Positions 35,817 to 45,744 of a DNA stretch of 64,000 nt are shown piece after piece (position 1 is the first letter of the stretch; the number at the start of each line of letters is the position of its first letter). The DNA is taken from assembly GCA_049487715.1 (NCBI GenBank), contig CP150546.1, positions 248,001 to 312,000 of the forward strand. The letters are read 5' to 3'. Position numbers and translations under genes: made by a program. Under the pieces are notes generated by a model. The model saw only the letters and a program-made list of their open reading frames with translations. It did no database searches and was not told the origin of the DNA. Origin of the DNA: Pycnococcus provasolii. Taxonomy: Eukaryota > Chlorophyta > Pseudoscourfieldiophyceae > Pseudoscourfieldiales.

Positions 35817-37253
35817 TTACTGGAAACGGTTCACAAAAAACACGCGTGAGCACAGCTCCCTCACCATCGCCTGGATATCATCCACCGCCCATGTGCCCAT
35901 GGAATTCTCGCTTGCGCGACGAGCCAAAAAGAGAGCCGTGTCACGTGGCGAGCCCCACGGCACGTACTTGAAAACGCCACAGTTGTTCTTGAGAACTGCG
36001 TCGTGAGCGAGCGCGAACGTCACCTCATCAGCCATTCCCCATAGCTGGGCAAAGCTGACGTGCGGAACCCGGTCGTTGATGAGAAGCTGCCGGTCGCGCA
36101 TACCTGCAACGGCGTGCAAAATGCTGTTTCGATTGTGCGTGGCAAACACGACGTGTGGGCTACTCATCGCCGGCGACGCGATGGCATTCAGCAGCATGTC
36201 CGTCACGTCTGAGTAGCATCGCGTCGTCTCCTGCAGATTCGCGAAGCATGGCGACATGGGCGCGTGCCGACGCCTCTCCTCTTCTAGATAGGCTCCTCGC
36301 ACGAGCTTCACGCCTAGCGAGTAGTTGTGGACGGTTGCATCGGACAGGTCGTCGAGCACATCATCTCGCGAGCGCCGGAGGTACGCCTGCGTAGTGCCGT
36401 ACACGACAGCCCGATCGCACTGGTTGAATTCGCGCTGCAGGCTGCGCACAACGTCACGTGTAGCATCGAGCGTGTGAAACTGCTCGGCATCGACCATGAG
36501 GACAACGTTGGCATCGCGCGCATGCTTCGCGAGATCCACGAGGCGACGTTCGAGACGCTGCACAGCCTCCGGTTGATGCCAAACATCCTCCTTGGTGGCT
36601 GCATCCTCGAGAAGTGCTGATGGCTTGATGATTACGACGGACTGGTGTGATGCGGCGGCATCGATGCTCTGGTGCAGTATTTCCACAACCTTGTCTGGAT
36701 GCCTTCCATTGTTCGCCTCAGCGGCGAAGTCGAGCATCGGGCGTACTTTTTCAGGTGGCCACGCGTTGCTACACGTCTTGAGAGCTTCCGTGCATGTAGT
36801 CCCGCCGACGAAGGTGGAGTGGAGCACGGTGTTAACGATCGGCGCGACAATGGGAATGCGCGTTTCGAGTATCTTGGATGCAATCCATGGGACACCCGGC
36901 ACTCGGCACGCCGTCATGCCCGCTGCTTGGCGTAGGAGGCGTGTCGTATTTGTTTGTGAGCGGTATGGCGCGACGTTTTCGTGGTTGGTGTCGTTATGAC
37001 GAGCAGATTGTGCGAGCCTTAACGCGAACGGTTCGTCGTTGATTTCGCTGCAGTGGTGACCTTCGTGGAGGTGGTGAACGTCATGAGCAGCGGTTGTTGA
37101 AGACGAGGACGAGGACGATGAGGAGGACGAGGAGGACGAGGACGACGACGACGAAGCTGCAAACGACGCACGAAAAAGAAGAGTACAAGTCGGAGTTGAT
37201 TTCGTCAGAAGATGAGAAGACGTCAGGATGGTGTGTTGTATTGGTGGAAACAT
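35817..37253 (-). CDS. PRODH: Proline dehydrogenase, mitochondrial
   Basis: A 478-residue FAD enzyme oxidising proline to pyrroline-5-carboxylate. Family features are a TIM-barrel with VVLMVDAEQ, VVYGTTQAYLRRSRDDV, LGVKLVRGAYLEEER and VVFATHNRNSI. It closes with VPHVSFAQLWGMADEVTFAL and YVPWGSPRDTALFLARRASEN, the substrate-binding helix with the paired Arg. The ATG at 37253 gives an Arg/Ser-containing N-terminus suited to a mitochondrial presequence, with a poly-Ser run (about 20 Ser) near residues 34-55. The frame continues far upstream but with low-complexity, Ser/His-rich sequence that looks untranslated. Proline catabolism and redox balance are the known roles. Confidence 0.92.
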   Translation of the reverse strand: MFPPIQHTILTSSHLLTKSTPTCTLLFRASFAASSSSSSSSSSSSSSSSSSSTTAAHDVHHLHEGHHCSEINDEPFALRLAQSARHNDTNHENVAPYRSQTNTTRLLRQAAGMTACRVPGVPWIASKILETRIPIVAPIVNTVLHSTFVGGTTCTEALKTCSNAWPPEKVRPMLDFAAEANNGRHPDKVVEILHQSIDAAASHQSVVIIKPSALLEDAATKEDVWHQPEAVQRLERRLVDLAKHARDANVVLMVDAEQFHTLDATRDVVRSLQREFNQCDRAVVYGTTQAYLRRSRDDVLDDLSDATVHNYSLGVKLVRGAYLEEERRRHAPMSPCFANLQETTRCYSDVTDMLLNAIASPAMSSPHVVFATHNRNSILHAVAGMRDRQLLINDRVPHVSFAQLWGMADEVTFALAHDAVLKNNCGVFKYVPWGSPRDTALFLARRASENSMGTWAVDDIQAMVRELCSRVFFVNRFQ

Positions 37254-38419
37254 CTTCTTCGAAGAGAAGAGAGCGGGTGATGTGATGATGTGGTGGGAAC
37301 GACTAAAGGTCAAAGCGAAGTCGCGAAGAAAGAGAGAGAGAGAGCCACAGTAGTGATTGGTGGTGGTGGTGGTGGTGAAGCTAATAGTAAGGACACAAAG
37401 AACAGGAGGGCAAGTTTGTTTCTTTCTGGCTGGGGAGTGATGTATGTGGTGGAAAGCGACAATGAGATGTGATGCGAAAGCGAGAACGAGAATGAGATGA
37501 GAAGAGATGAGATGTGATGTGACGGGAAACGAAGGGAAGCGAAGCGAAGAGAGCGAAGCGAAGAACACAAGCAAGCCACTCAGCAAGCCAAAAGGTTAAG
37601 CCACTCACAAGCAAGCCCCAGCAATGACGAGTGTGTACAGTAAACGACAAGCAGGACAAGACAAGCAAGAGCGAGAGGGAACACAACACACCGAAGGCAG
37701 GATGATGAAGGCTTAAGGCGATGTGAAAAAGGGATGGCGAGTGAACAAGCGTCACCACGCACCCACCACGCGTCACGGGGGGATAGGTGATTAGGTGGAA
37801 CGCGTCCTACTAACCGAAAAAGAGGCCAAAAGGGAAGGGTGCCAGCGAGGACAGACGTACTTTTCTTTTCACGCGTGGAGAAAAAAAGGACACCTGGCAG
37901 TGGCAGATTCCTCAACAGTGATCAAAACCGGGGTTTGATTGGGATTTGAAGCGCAATGCCTTGTTTCGGGCAATCCGAACAAAAAGGAAAAGAAAACCAA
38001 TCGATCACCTCAATCGATGGGAAAGGGCAATTGGGAAAGGGTTTCAAGGGATTTTCAAAGACCAATCTCACAGACAAAAATCAAGGAGAGGCAAACGTAC
38101 CGTACAGATGACAGAGTCTTTTAGGAACCTGCGCACCAAAAGCAGCCAGCCTGTCCTGTCCTGTCGTCACTTAAAGGTTTACTGTGTCTTGTGCACGGCA
38201 TTCTTCTTCGTTCATGCCACCTGCCAGCAGTCTCGCTGGCCATCGAATCGACAGGTTCCATGGACGCACGGCAGAACGACATCACAACGACCATCATTCT
38301 TCACACTTCTACACTATGTAAGATAATATATCATGGTTTCAATTAAATATTTAAAATTTTCACGGGCATTTCTCCACCTTACTGTAATAATAATAATCAA
38401 CAAAGCTCCGGATAAGGGC
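37254..38419. other. Intergenic region with purine-rich repeats
   Basis: About 1.1 kb with no supported gene. The first 300 bases are the likely leader of proline dehydrogenase and carry AG-rich repeats (GAGAGAGAGAG, GGTGGTGGTGGTGG) and a GAGATGAGAAGAGATGAG tract, with repeated GAAGCGAAGCGAAGAG near 37530-37570. The rest is AT-richer with nothing recognisable. Confidence 0.5.
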
Positions 38420-41160
38420 TTAAGGCCGCCCGCGACGCGAACTCATGGGACCGCGACTTGGCGTGCCATCCGCCTTGAAGGTTCCCAGCGCGCGCAGGCC
38501 GCTGCCGCACGCGCCGCAACGATGAGTCTCCACCTTGATCGACTTGCTGTGTCGGCCGTACTCAAGGCCGCAGCCGTCACACTGCCACCGGTACTTGAAG
38601 TTGATCGTGTAGCTGTGCGAGGTCGACACCTGAAGCTTGGAGGGGAAGCGAAGGCCGCGTTCCAAGGCGGCTTGGCGAATCGCGGGCACATTGCCCTCAA
38701 CTCGACGTGCCCACTTGTAGAACGATTCGCCGTGCGGAGGTTTGCTCACTCCGTCCACCATCCACTGAGCCGCGTGGCATAGCTCGTGCGTCAGCGTGTT
38801 GACAAGGCGATCCTCGTCAGTCAGCACCTTCAGGCTTAGATCAATGCGAACTTTGCGCCCAAGCTTCAACGAAGGTTTGATGGAAACGACAGAGGGCTGA
38901 TTGAGACGACCCGTCGTAGACATCGACGTCGTGCCCGCCGTCCTGTTCAGTGTTTTGCTCCAAACCACCTCCACAAGGGGAATCGCATCGCCGAACCCAG
39001 CCTTCACGAGCACGTCAAGCCACTCCTTCGTGAGTTCGTCGCGACGCGCGGCAAATGCTGCACCAGTCAGAGGTGGCGACGACGACGGCGCAGGTGGCAC
39101 CGCCGTGCTCGTCGCAGACGTCGACACGCCGCGCCGACCTATCGTGGGTGTGCGTGATGGCGTGCGAAAGCGCGGGGGCGAAGGTCCTTCGCTGCTGCTC
39201 GAGCCCGAAGCGCTTGTCGGGCTCCACGAGGACGCATTCGAAGCCTCCTCCTCCTCCTCCGACCCGTCATCGATGAACGACGACTCGTACTCGTCGGCAC
39301 CCTCGTCGTTCTCCTCATCATCATCGGCACCGCGTGCGCCGTCGCTATCAGCAGCCTCCAAATCGATGAAGCGAACCGCAGGCGAAGCCTTTGGCCGACG
39401 CACACGAGCAGGGACGTTCGATATGGCGGCATCTCTGAACGGTTCGCGAGCGGGCAGCTTATTGTCGTCGTCGTCGTCGTCGTCGTCACTTTCGTCGTCA
39501 CTTGCCAGCACACGCCTGGCGCGTGGTGCGGGCGTTTTCACGATGTCATCGTCGTCGCTGTCACCGATAACAATCACATCATTATTCTCTTGACCCTCGT
39601 CGTCATCGTCGTCGTCGTCACTTTCCAGCACCCGCCTAGCATGTGTTGGCACAATGCTGGTGGATAATGTGACGTCGTCGTCGTCGCTGCTGTCGTCGTC
39701 GAGAAGGACGCGAGCGGCGCGGTGCGTACCCCCACGGATCGTGATGGACGCCGGCGATGCGGTATCCGCGCGGCTCGGAGACGCCATCGCCACCTCCGCA
39801 GCGGGCGAAACCATATGACTCGGAGAGCGTAGTGTGGTGACGTCGTCGTCGTCGCTGCTGTCGTCGTCGAGAAGGACGCGAGCGACGCGGTGCGTACCCC
39901 CACGGATCGTGATGGACGCCGGCGACGCCATCGCCACCTCCGCCGCGGGCGAAGCCATATGACTCGGAGAGCGCAGCGTGACGTCGTCGTCGTCGCTGCT
40001 GTCGTCGTCGAGAAGGACGCGAGCGACGCGGTGCGTACCCCCACGGATCGTGATGGACGCCGGCGACGCCATCGCCACCTCCGCCGCGGGCGATGCCATC
40101 ACCTCAGCAACCGGGGATGCCATATGACTCGGAGAGCGCAGCGTGACGTCGTCGTCGTCGCTGCTGTCGTCGTCGAGAAGGACGCGAGCGGCGCGGTGCG
40201 TACCCCCACGGATCGTGATGGACGCCGGCGATGCGGTGTCCGCGCGGCTCGGAGACGCCATCGCCACCTCCGCCGCGGGCGATGCCATCACCTCAGCAAC
40301 CGGGGATGCCACATGACTTGGAGAGCGCAGCGTGACGCCGTCGTCGTCGCTGCTGTCGTCGTCGAGAAGGACGCGAGCGACGCGGTGCGTACCCCCACGG
40401 ATCGTGATGGACGCCGGCGACGCCATCGCCACCTCCGCCGCGGGCGAAGCCATATGACTCGGAGAGCGCAGTGTAATGTTGTCACTTTGAGCTGCAAATG
40501 CGCCAGGCGACGACGGCGGTGTGAGGAAGTTGTCGCTGTCACCCTCACTGTTTTGAAAGTGTGGGGCGGCGGCGGCGGCATCACGCCGAAACACGTCGAA
40601 CGCGCCCACTCAGTGTCGGCTTCGCTGGTAAGAGCGGTTGCGCTTGGCACGAGCGTGCTGGCGAGCACGCGCAGCGCGTCTTGCGTTGCCGGCGCAGTCG
40701 CTGTTTTGGTGGAGATTCCCATCAGCGCAAAAGCCTCGCGTAGCTTTTCACTCGCCTCCTCGAGATTTCCAGCGCGCAGCGACTTGTCAAGTTTGGGCGA
40801 CGGTGCGAGCACCGTCGCCGCCGTGGCGTTCGGCGTCGGAGGCGCCTTCCTTGGCTTTGGGCTCAGCACGCTGCCGCACGCCGCCTGCGATGCCTTTTCC
40901 ACTTTCTCTTCCTCTCCACTCGCGCGCGCCTTTGCCTGAGGCGTCATTCGGTTGGCAAAGCTGCCAACATCCGACCCTCCTCTCGGCGACGGCGCGACGA
41001 ATGCGGACGCCATGTCTGAGGCGAGAACGCACGCGCCTTTGGACGTGGGGAGCAGGCGTCGGCGCGCCATGGAAGTACCAGGACGCTTGATAGGTGTGCG
41101 CGAGCGAGCGGGACTTGAGCGGGGCGGCTGCGGTGACGACGGAGGCAGACGGGCGGACAT
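38420..41160 (-). CDS. SprT-like metalloprotease with acidic SIM-like repeats (GCNA/Wss1-like)
   Basis: A protein of roughly 890 residues read in two frames. The N-terminal part (41160 to about 40610) is Pro/Ser-rich and basic; the rest continues in another frame from about 40609. A short spliced intron is a candidate explanation: GT at 40594 to AG at 40548 (47 bases) or GT at 40609 to the same AG (62 bases) both restore the frame. The middle has five tandem blocks with RVLLDDDSSDDD, plus DVIVIGDSDDDD and two RRVL(E/A)SDD motifs, which look like SUMO-interacting motifs. The C-terminus is a SprT domain with zinc motif HELCHAAQW (near 38785), a distal His in PPHGESFYKW, and a zinc ribbon (CDGCG, CGACG). 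This layout matches GCNA-type proteases that degrade DNA-protein crosslinks. Confidence 0.78.
39668..40490 (-). repeat. Coding tandem repeats of about 141-189 bp
   Basis: Five copies of a block centred on GAGAAGGACGCGAGCG at 39701, 39869, 40010, 40175 and 40364, with spacing 168, 141, 165 and 189 because of optional 24-bp modules. Near identity at DNA level indicates recent expansion. They encode the acidic repeats of the SprT protease. Confidence 0.85.
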
Positions 41161-41367
41161 GCGACGGAAGAATGGCCTGGTAGGTGGGGGGGGAGAACAC
41201 GAAACGGTTCGTTCCAAATCAAAATACATTTTGTTAACAACGGACCATCCAACCCCGAATATCTTCCCCGAATGTTCATGAGGGGAAAAAGACCTGGGAA
41301 AAGGGGGAAATTTTAATCCCCGAAGAATCAATTGCAGATCTCCGTCCGATATTGTTCACATACATAC

Positions 41368-44262
41368 TTATTGTCTCCACTTCGCGACTTTTTGACGACG
41401 GCTGTGACCCTTCTCCGCAGAAATGCCCTGACCGTGAGCCGCGCGCATGAAGCGCGCCCAGATCGGAGCGGCCAACGTCGCGCCGGTGCCAGGCAAGCTC
41501 GAATTGTCGTCGCGACCGCACCAAACGACGCAACTCATGCTCGGCGTGTATCCCGCGAACCAAGCGTCGCGGTAGTCGTCACTCGTTCCCGTCTTTCCCG
41601 CGGCGGCTGCCGCCGGCCATCCCTGAATCGCGGCGCGCCCGGTGCCCTTTGTCACCGCGGCGCGCAGCATGCGGTGGAGGTCGCCGCACGCACGAGCCTT
41701 GCAGGCGGGCTTGCGCACAGGCTTGAACTTGTAGAGCGTCTCGCCCCCGCGGTCCTGTACCTTCGTCACGAGATGCGGGCGAGAGTAAACGCCGCCAGCC
41801 GCTATGGTATTGTACATGCATCCAATTTCGAACGGGGTCACCTCGCATGCGCCAAGCGACAACGACAGCGTCTGCGGCAGCGGGGAGCGCACGCCGAGGC
41901 GACGTGCCATGTCCGTCACCTTGTCGATGCCCACCGCGTCAGCCAGCTTCACTGTTGGAATGTTCAGAGAGTCGGCAAGCGCATCGCGCAGTGTGACCGT
42001 ACCTCGGTACTTGCGGTTGTAATTCATCGGGCGGTAGTCGTCCTCGTCCTCCTCCTGCTTCTCCGTCGATCCACCCTCGGCATCAGCCGCGGAGGACGAG
42101 TCCCTTCTTCTTTTCTTGCCCCCGCGCTTCTTTTTCAGCAGCCCCGAGAACGTCTCTGGCTTCTTCTTCTTCTTCTTCGCCTTCTCAGATTTCGACGACG
42201 CTTCCGTGCTCTTCTCGCCGTCAGCGTCGTCGGTGCCATCATCGCCATCGCCACCTTCGCGGTTGGAAGCCGCATCGTCTTTCGGCTTACTCGCACTTGC
42301 GCCGTTGGCATAATCCCTGCGACGCTGCGCATCATTCGCACTGCTGCTACCCGCCTCGTTGGTGGATTCGTCGTCGTCATCTTCGTCCTCGTCGCTGTCG
42401 CTGTCATCCACAGCTCTCCAGCCACCGCCGGAGCGTCGGAACACCACCTCCTCGTCTTCCACCTCCGTGCTTGGCGACGCCTTGCCCAGGTCCATCGCTG
42501 TGAGGTACACGACGGGCTTGAAAGCTGATCCTGGTGACCGTCGCGCGAGCACCGCGCGATTGTACGGGCTGCCCTCGTAGGTACGCCCGCCGACGAGGAC
42601 GCGAACGGCGCCGCACGATGGCTCCATGGCCACGAGAGCTGCCTCGCCCTTATCCTCGCCCGCAAGCCTCGTCATCCCATCCTCGCGCAGAATTTCCTCG
42701 GCGCGCTCCTGCAGGCTCAGGTCGAGTGTCGTGTGGACGAGCAGACCGCCTCGGCGGTTTAGCGCGTCCGGCCCGAGCAGCTCTCTCAGCTGGTAAAGCA
42801 CCTCCGAGACGAAGAATGGTGCACGAAACGGCGCGGCGGCGCCGTGCAGCTGAAGAGGTAGTGGCCGTCCGTTCTCGTCAAACTCTATCTCCCGCTGTCC
42901 CAACACCGCTAGCGTGGGTGGCAACCCCTGTATGGCGTTCTCCGTGAACTCGTCGTCGTCAAGGAATCCGGCATTGTTCATGCGCAGCAACACTTCACGT
43001 TGCGCGCGCAATGCGCCGTCGGGATCGCGGTACGGCGAGAAGAACTCCGGTGCAGGCAGCAGTCCGGCGAGCATGGCTGACTCCGTGATTGTGAGCTCCT
43101 GCGGTTTTTTGCGGAAGTACCCAGCACTGGCCGCGGCGATGCCGTACAGTCCGTGGCCAAAGTACACGGTGTTCAGGTACCTCTCCAGGAGCTCGGGCTT
43201 CGTCAGCCTCGTCTCAATGAAGAGTGCGAGCAGAACCTCCACCAACTTGCGTGTGATGGTCCTCTCCTGCGTTAGCAGCAGGTTCTTGCACAGCTGCTGG
43301 GTGATTGTAGATCCACCACCACCTCGTCCGAGCGTGGTGATGGCACGGAACAGCCCGGCGACGTCGACACCACGGTGCATGAAGAACCTGTGGTCTTCGC
43401 TGCTGACGATAGCCCTCCACGTGTTGTCCGAAACGCTCTCGAGCGGTACAGCCTCGCTGTTGAGCGTCGCCACGACTCGACCACGCACGTCTAAGATTAC
43501 CGTGGGCTCCGCGTCCGCAACGCCACCTCGGTTTCCGCCTGCGGCGTCTGAGGATGCGCACAGGTCCCTCAGCTTTCCGATGGACCCACCCGCGGCGATG
43601 GACGACGTGAACCGGTAGAGGTCGATGAGGAACGCGACGGCGGCGGCGGCGCCGAACGTGGCGGCGATGGCGGCGCCTAGCTTAAAGTTTTTGTTTGCAG
43701 GATTGAGTCTTGCCGGTATGCTCGTCGTTGGCATGCGCCACTGCTTCCACGACGGCGGCTGCTGTGCAAGTGTTTTGTTGGGCAGCACGGTAGCCCCTCG
43801 TCGCGTACGCCTTGGGGTGTCAGCCGATCTCCTTAAGACGTCGATTCCACTCCTATCGTGCGCGCGCCTCGCCGCGAGCGCGTCGTAGATGCCAACGGCC
43901 GCCGCATGGCTCCTTGCGTGCGAGCGAGGCGTTGTGTGCCTAGCGTTCATAGGACACCACGGACGACCTTGTCCAGATGCGTCCTCAGACGCTTCATGTA
44001 CCTTCTTACTAGAGGATGCCGTTCCCCCCATCATACACCTCGCGAGCGTGAGCGACAGGAGAGGCCGACCTGGCGACGAGTTTGATCCGTGAACCGATGA
44101 GGACGACCAGGAAGGCGATGATGAGGAAGAGACGCGATGAACACAGGAGATGTCCAAACCACCACCCTTCTCGTTATTCTCACCATGACAAGACGAAGAC
44201 ATGGCAAGGTTCCAACAAAGATCGATCAAGCTGCTGCCTGGCTGCTGCTTGTGAATTCTCAT
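41368..44262 (-). CDS. Class A penicillin-binding protein (GT51 + transpeptidase), probably plastid
   Basis: A 964-residue bifunctional peptidoglycan synthase. After a 190-residue basic, Ser-rich extension comes a membrane helix (about 191-213), as in bacterial PBP1A. The GT51 domain has EDHRFFMHRGVD, GGSTITQQLCKN, RKLVEVLLALFIE and LLERYLNTVYFG. The transpeptidase domain has SPGSAFKP (SxxK Ser near 579), SLNIP (SxN, about 762) and AGKTGTSDD (KTG, about 887), so both activities look intact. Between SxxK and SxN lies an Asp/Glu/Lys insertion of about 140 residues not typical of bacterial enzymes. Plastid peptidoglycan is known from glaucophytes, prasinophytes and mosses; plastid targeting here is inferred from the long N-terminus. 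The ATG at 44202 is an alternative start. Confidence 0.92.
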   Translation of the reverse strand: MRIHKQQPGSSLIDLCWNLAMSSSCHGENNEKGGGLDISCVHRVSSSSSPSWSSSSVHGSNSSPGRPLLSLTLARCMMGGTASSSKKVHEASEDASGQGRPWCPMNARHTTPRSHARSHAAAVGIYDALAARRAHDRSGIDVLRRSADTPRRTRRGATVLPNKTLAQQPPSWKQWRMPTTSIPARLNPANKNFKLGAAIAATFGAAAAVAFLIDLYRFTSSIAAGGSIGKLRDLCASSDAAGGNRGGVADAEPTVILDVRGRVVATLNSEAVPLESVSDNTWRAIVSSEDHRFFMHRGVDVAGLFRAITTLGRGGGGSTITQQLCKNLLLTQERTITRKLVEVLLALFIETRLTKPELLERYLNTVYFGHGLYGIAAASAGYFRKKPQELTITESAMLAGLLPAPEFFSPYRDPDGALRAQREVLLRMNNAGFLDDDEFTENAIQGLPPTLAVLGQREIEFDENGRPLPLQLHGAAAPFRAPFFVSEVLYQLRELLGPDALNRRGGLLVHTTLDLSLQERAEEILREDGMTRLAGEDKGEAALVAMEPSCGAVRVLVGGRTYEGSPYNRAVLARRSPGSAFKPVVYLTAMDLGKASPSTEVEDEEVVFRRSGGGWRAVDDSDSDEDEDDDDESTNEAGSSSANDAQRRRDYANGASASKPKDDAASNREGGDGDDGTDDADGEKSTEASSKSEKAKKKKKKPETFSGLLKKKRGGKKRRRDSSSAADAEGGSTEKQEEDEDDYRPMNYNRKYRGTVTLRDALADSLNIPTVKLADAVGIDKVTDMARRLGVRSPLPQTLSLSLGACEVTPFEIGCMYNTIAAGGVYSRPHLVTKVQDRGGETLYKFKPVRKPACKARACGDLHRMLRAAVTKGTGRAAIQGWPAAAAAGKTGTSDDYRDAWFAGYTPSMSCVVWCGRDDNSSLPGTGATLAAPIWARFMRAAHGQGISAEKGHSRRQKVAKWRQ

Positions 44263-44550
44263 GGCACGGCCGGCCCCCTGAGGCCGAACCCTTCCCAAGC
44301 GAAGCAAAGCAAACGCTGAAAGGCCGAGGGCGTGCGACACCTAAAGACACCTAAACAGGCTAGTCTAAAGCCCGCCTTCGAAGGTGCGTGCAAGCAGTCC
44401 CGTCCGGAAAAAGGAAAAAGGGGATACTCTTAGGCGCGAAACCACACGGTAAGTAAAGGGAGACCCCATCGCCCGACCTAACCTTAACTTACAGCGGTTG
44501 GTATTTGGTTGGTAGCCGGCCTGTGCAAAACTCACTCGAGAGTCACTCAT

Positions 44551-44583
44551 GCTGTGCTGTGCTGTGCTGTGCTGTGCTGTGCC
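44551..44583. repeat. (GCTGT)n microsatellite
   Basis: About six perfect GCTGT units followed by degenerate GCCGTG copies up to about 44617. Confidence 0.9.
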
Positions 44584-44665
44584 GTGGCCTGTGCCGTGCT
44601 TTGCCGTGCTGTGAATGCCAACGAAACAGACCTCAACGAAACCTGTAAGTAGGTGGTAAAAACAA

Positions 44666-44693
44666 ATCCCTAATCCTAACCCTAACCCTAATC
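44666..44693. repeat. Telomere-like CCCTAA tract
   Basis: CCCTAATCCTAACCCTAACC and one more degenerate unit, in the spacer left of the satellite array. Confidence 0.8.
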
Positions 44694-44915
44694 AGGCGTT
44701 AGCAGGGTTGGGTTCTTTCCCTTCCTTCCTTCGGGCGGGCGGGCGGGCTCCCTTCTCCTGCCGCGGCCTGGGCGTGGCATCCTGTGCTTTTGTCGCCGCA
44801 CCTTGCGTCGACATCAAGCACTCGCGCGTCGGAGTTACGCGCAGAGGTCACTGTAGGACTGTGTCCACAGTTTCATGGCGGCACCTGGAGGCGCCGACCA
44901 ACCCGAGCTCGCAGT

Positions 44916-45578
44916 GACTTCCCACGCGCAGTGACCAAAGAGTCGTGAACGACGAGCCGTCACAGAGTTAGATCCGCACTCTGTCGTTCGTGCGAGACGT
45001 CGATCTGACTATTTGGCACTTGACTTCCACGCGGAGTGACCAAAGAGTCGTGAACGACGAGCCGTCACAGAGTTAGATCCGCACTCTGTCGTTCGTGCGA
45101 AACGTCGATCTGACTATTTGGCACTTGACTTCCCACGCGCAGTGACCAAAGAGTCGTGAACGACGAGCCGTCACAGAGTTAGATCCGCACTCTGTCGTTC
45201 GTGCGAAACGTCGATCTGACTATTTGGCACTTGACTTCCCACGCGCAGGACCAAAGAGTCGTGAACGACGAGCCGTCACAGAGTTAGATCCGCACTCTGT
45301 CGTTCGTGCGAAACGTCGATCTAACGTCGATCTGACTATTTGGCACTTGACTTCCCACGCGCAGTTACCAAAGAGTCGTGAACGACGAGCCGTCACAGAG
45401 TTAGATCCGCACTCTGTCGTTCGTGCGAGACGTCGATCTGACTATTTGGCACTTGACTTCCCACGCGCAGTGACCAAAGAGTCGTGAACGACGAGCCGTC
45501 ACAGAGTTAGATCCGCACTCTGTCGTTCGTGCGAAACGTCGATCTAACGTCGATCTGACTATTTGGCACTTGACTTCC
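44916..45578. repeat. Satellite array, six units of 105-117 bp
   Basis: Six head-to-tail copies marked by AGAGTCGTGAACGACGAG at 44939, 45044, 45150, 45255, 45372 and 45478 (spacings 105, 106, 105, 117, 106). Units are almost identical. Two units (fourth and sixth) carry a 12-bp internal duplication (TAACGTCGATCT). Each unit contains an inverted repeat: ACAGAGT and ACTCTGT flank a 9-base loop, and outer GAACGAC/GTCGTTC arms extend the stem around an 8-base bulge. The open frames through it are repeats read as protein and are not supported. A telomere-like CCTAACCCTAACC lies at its right border (45583-45594). Confidence 0.92.
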
Positions 45579-45582
45579 CCTC

Positions 45583-45594
45583 CTAACCCTAACC
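45583..45594. repeat. Short telomere-like tract at satellite border
   Basis: CCTAACCCTAACC adjoins the end of the satellite array and lies about 150 bases upstream of the ATG at 45745. Confidence 0.65.
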
Positions 45595-45744
45595 GGCTCC
45601 CCTGAACCTGAAGGAATTTGTTGGCAGGTTCTGGTTCCCCCCTCCCTCCTCACAGGACTCCCTCCCCCCTGTGGTCATCAACCAACGACTTTAGTTGGTG
45701 GCGGCTCGGCCATTTCCTTTCCTTTCTTTTTCTCGTCAGTCATA

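Larger units (their letters stand above)
44263..44915. other. Intergenic region with microsatellite and telomere-like tract
   Basis: No supported gene. It contains a GCTGT pentanucleotide repeat and a telomere-like tract (both listed), and a GGGC-rich stretch near 44734-44750. It separates the PBP gene from the satellite array. Confidence 0.55.

Noticed and set aside
39890-40939. Plus-strand Arg/His-rich open frame over the SprT repeats
   Set aside because: It is the reverse reading of the Asp/Ser repeat array, with no domain.
41332-42528. Plus-strand open frame opposite the PBP transpeptidase region
   Set aside because: Shadow of the intact transpeptidase motifs on the minus strand.
45224-45487. 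Repeat-encoded small protein in the satellite array
   Set aside because: The frame only exists because the satellite unit length allows it for two units; there is no non-repeat coding signal.
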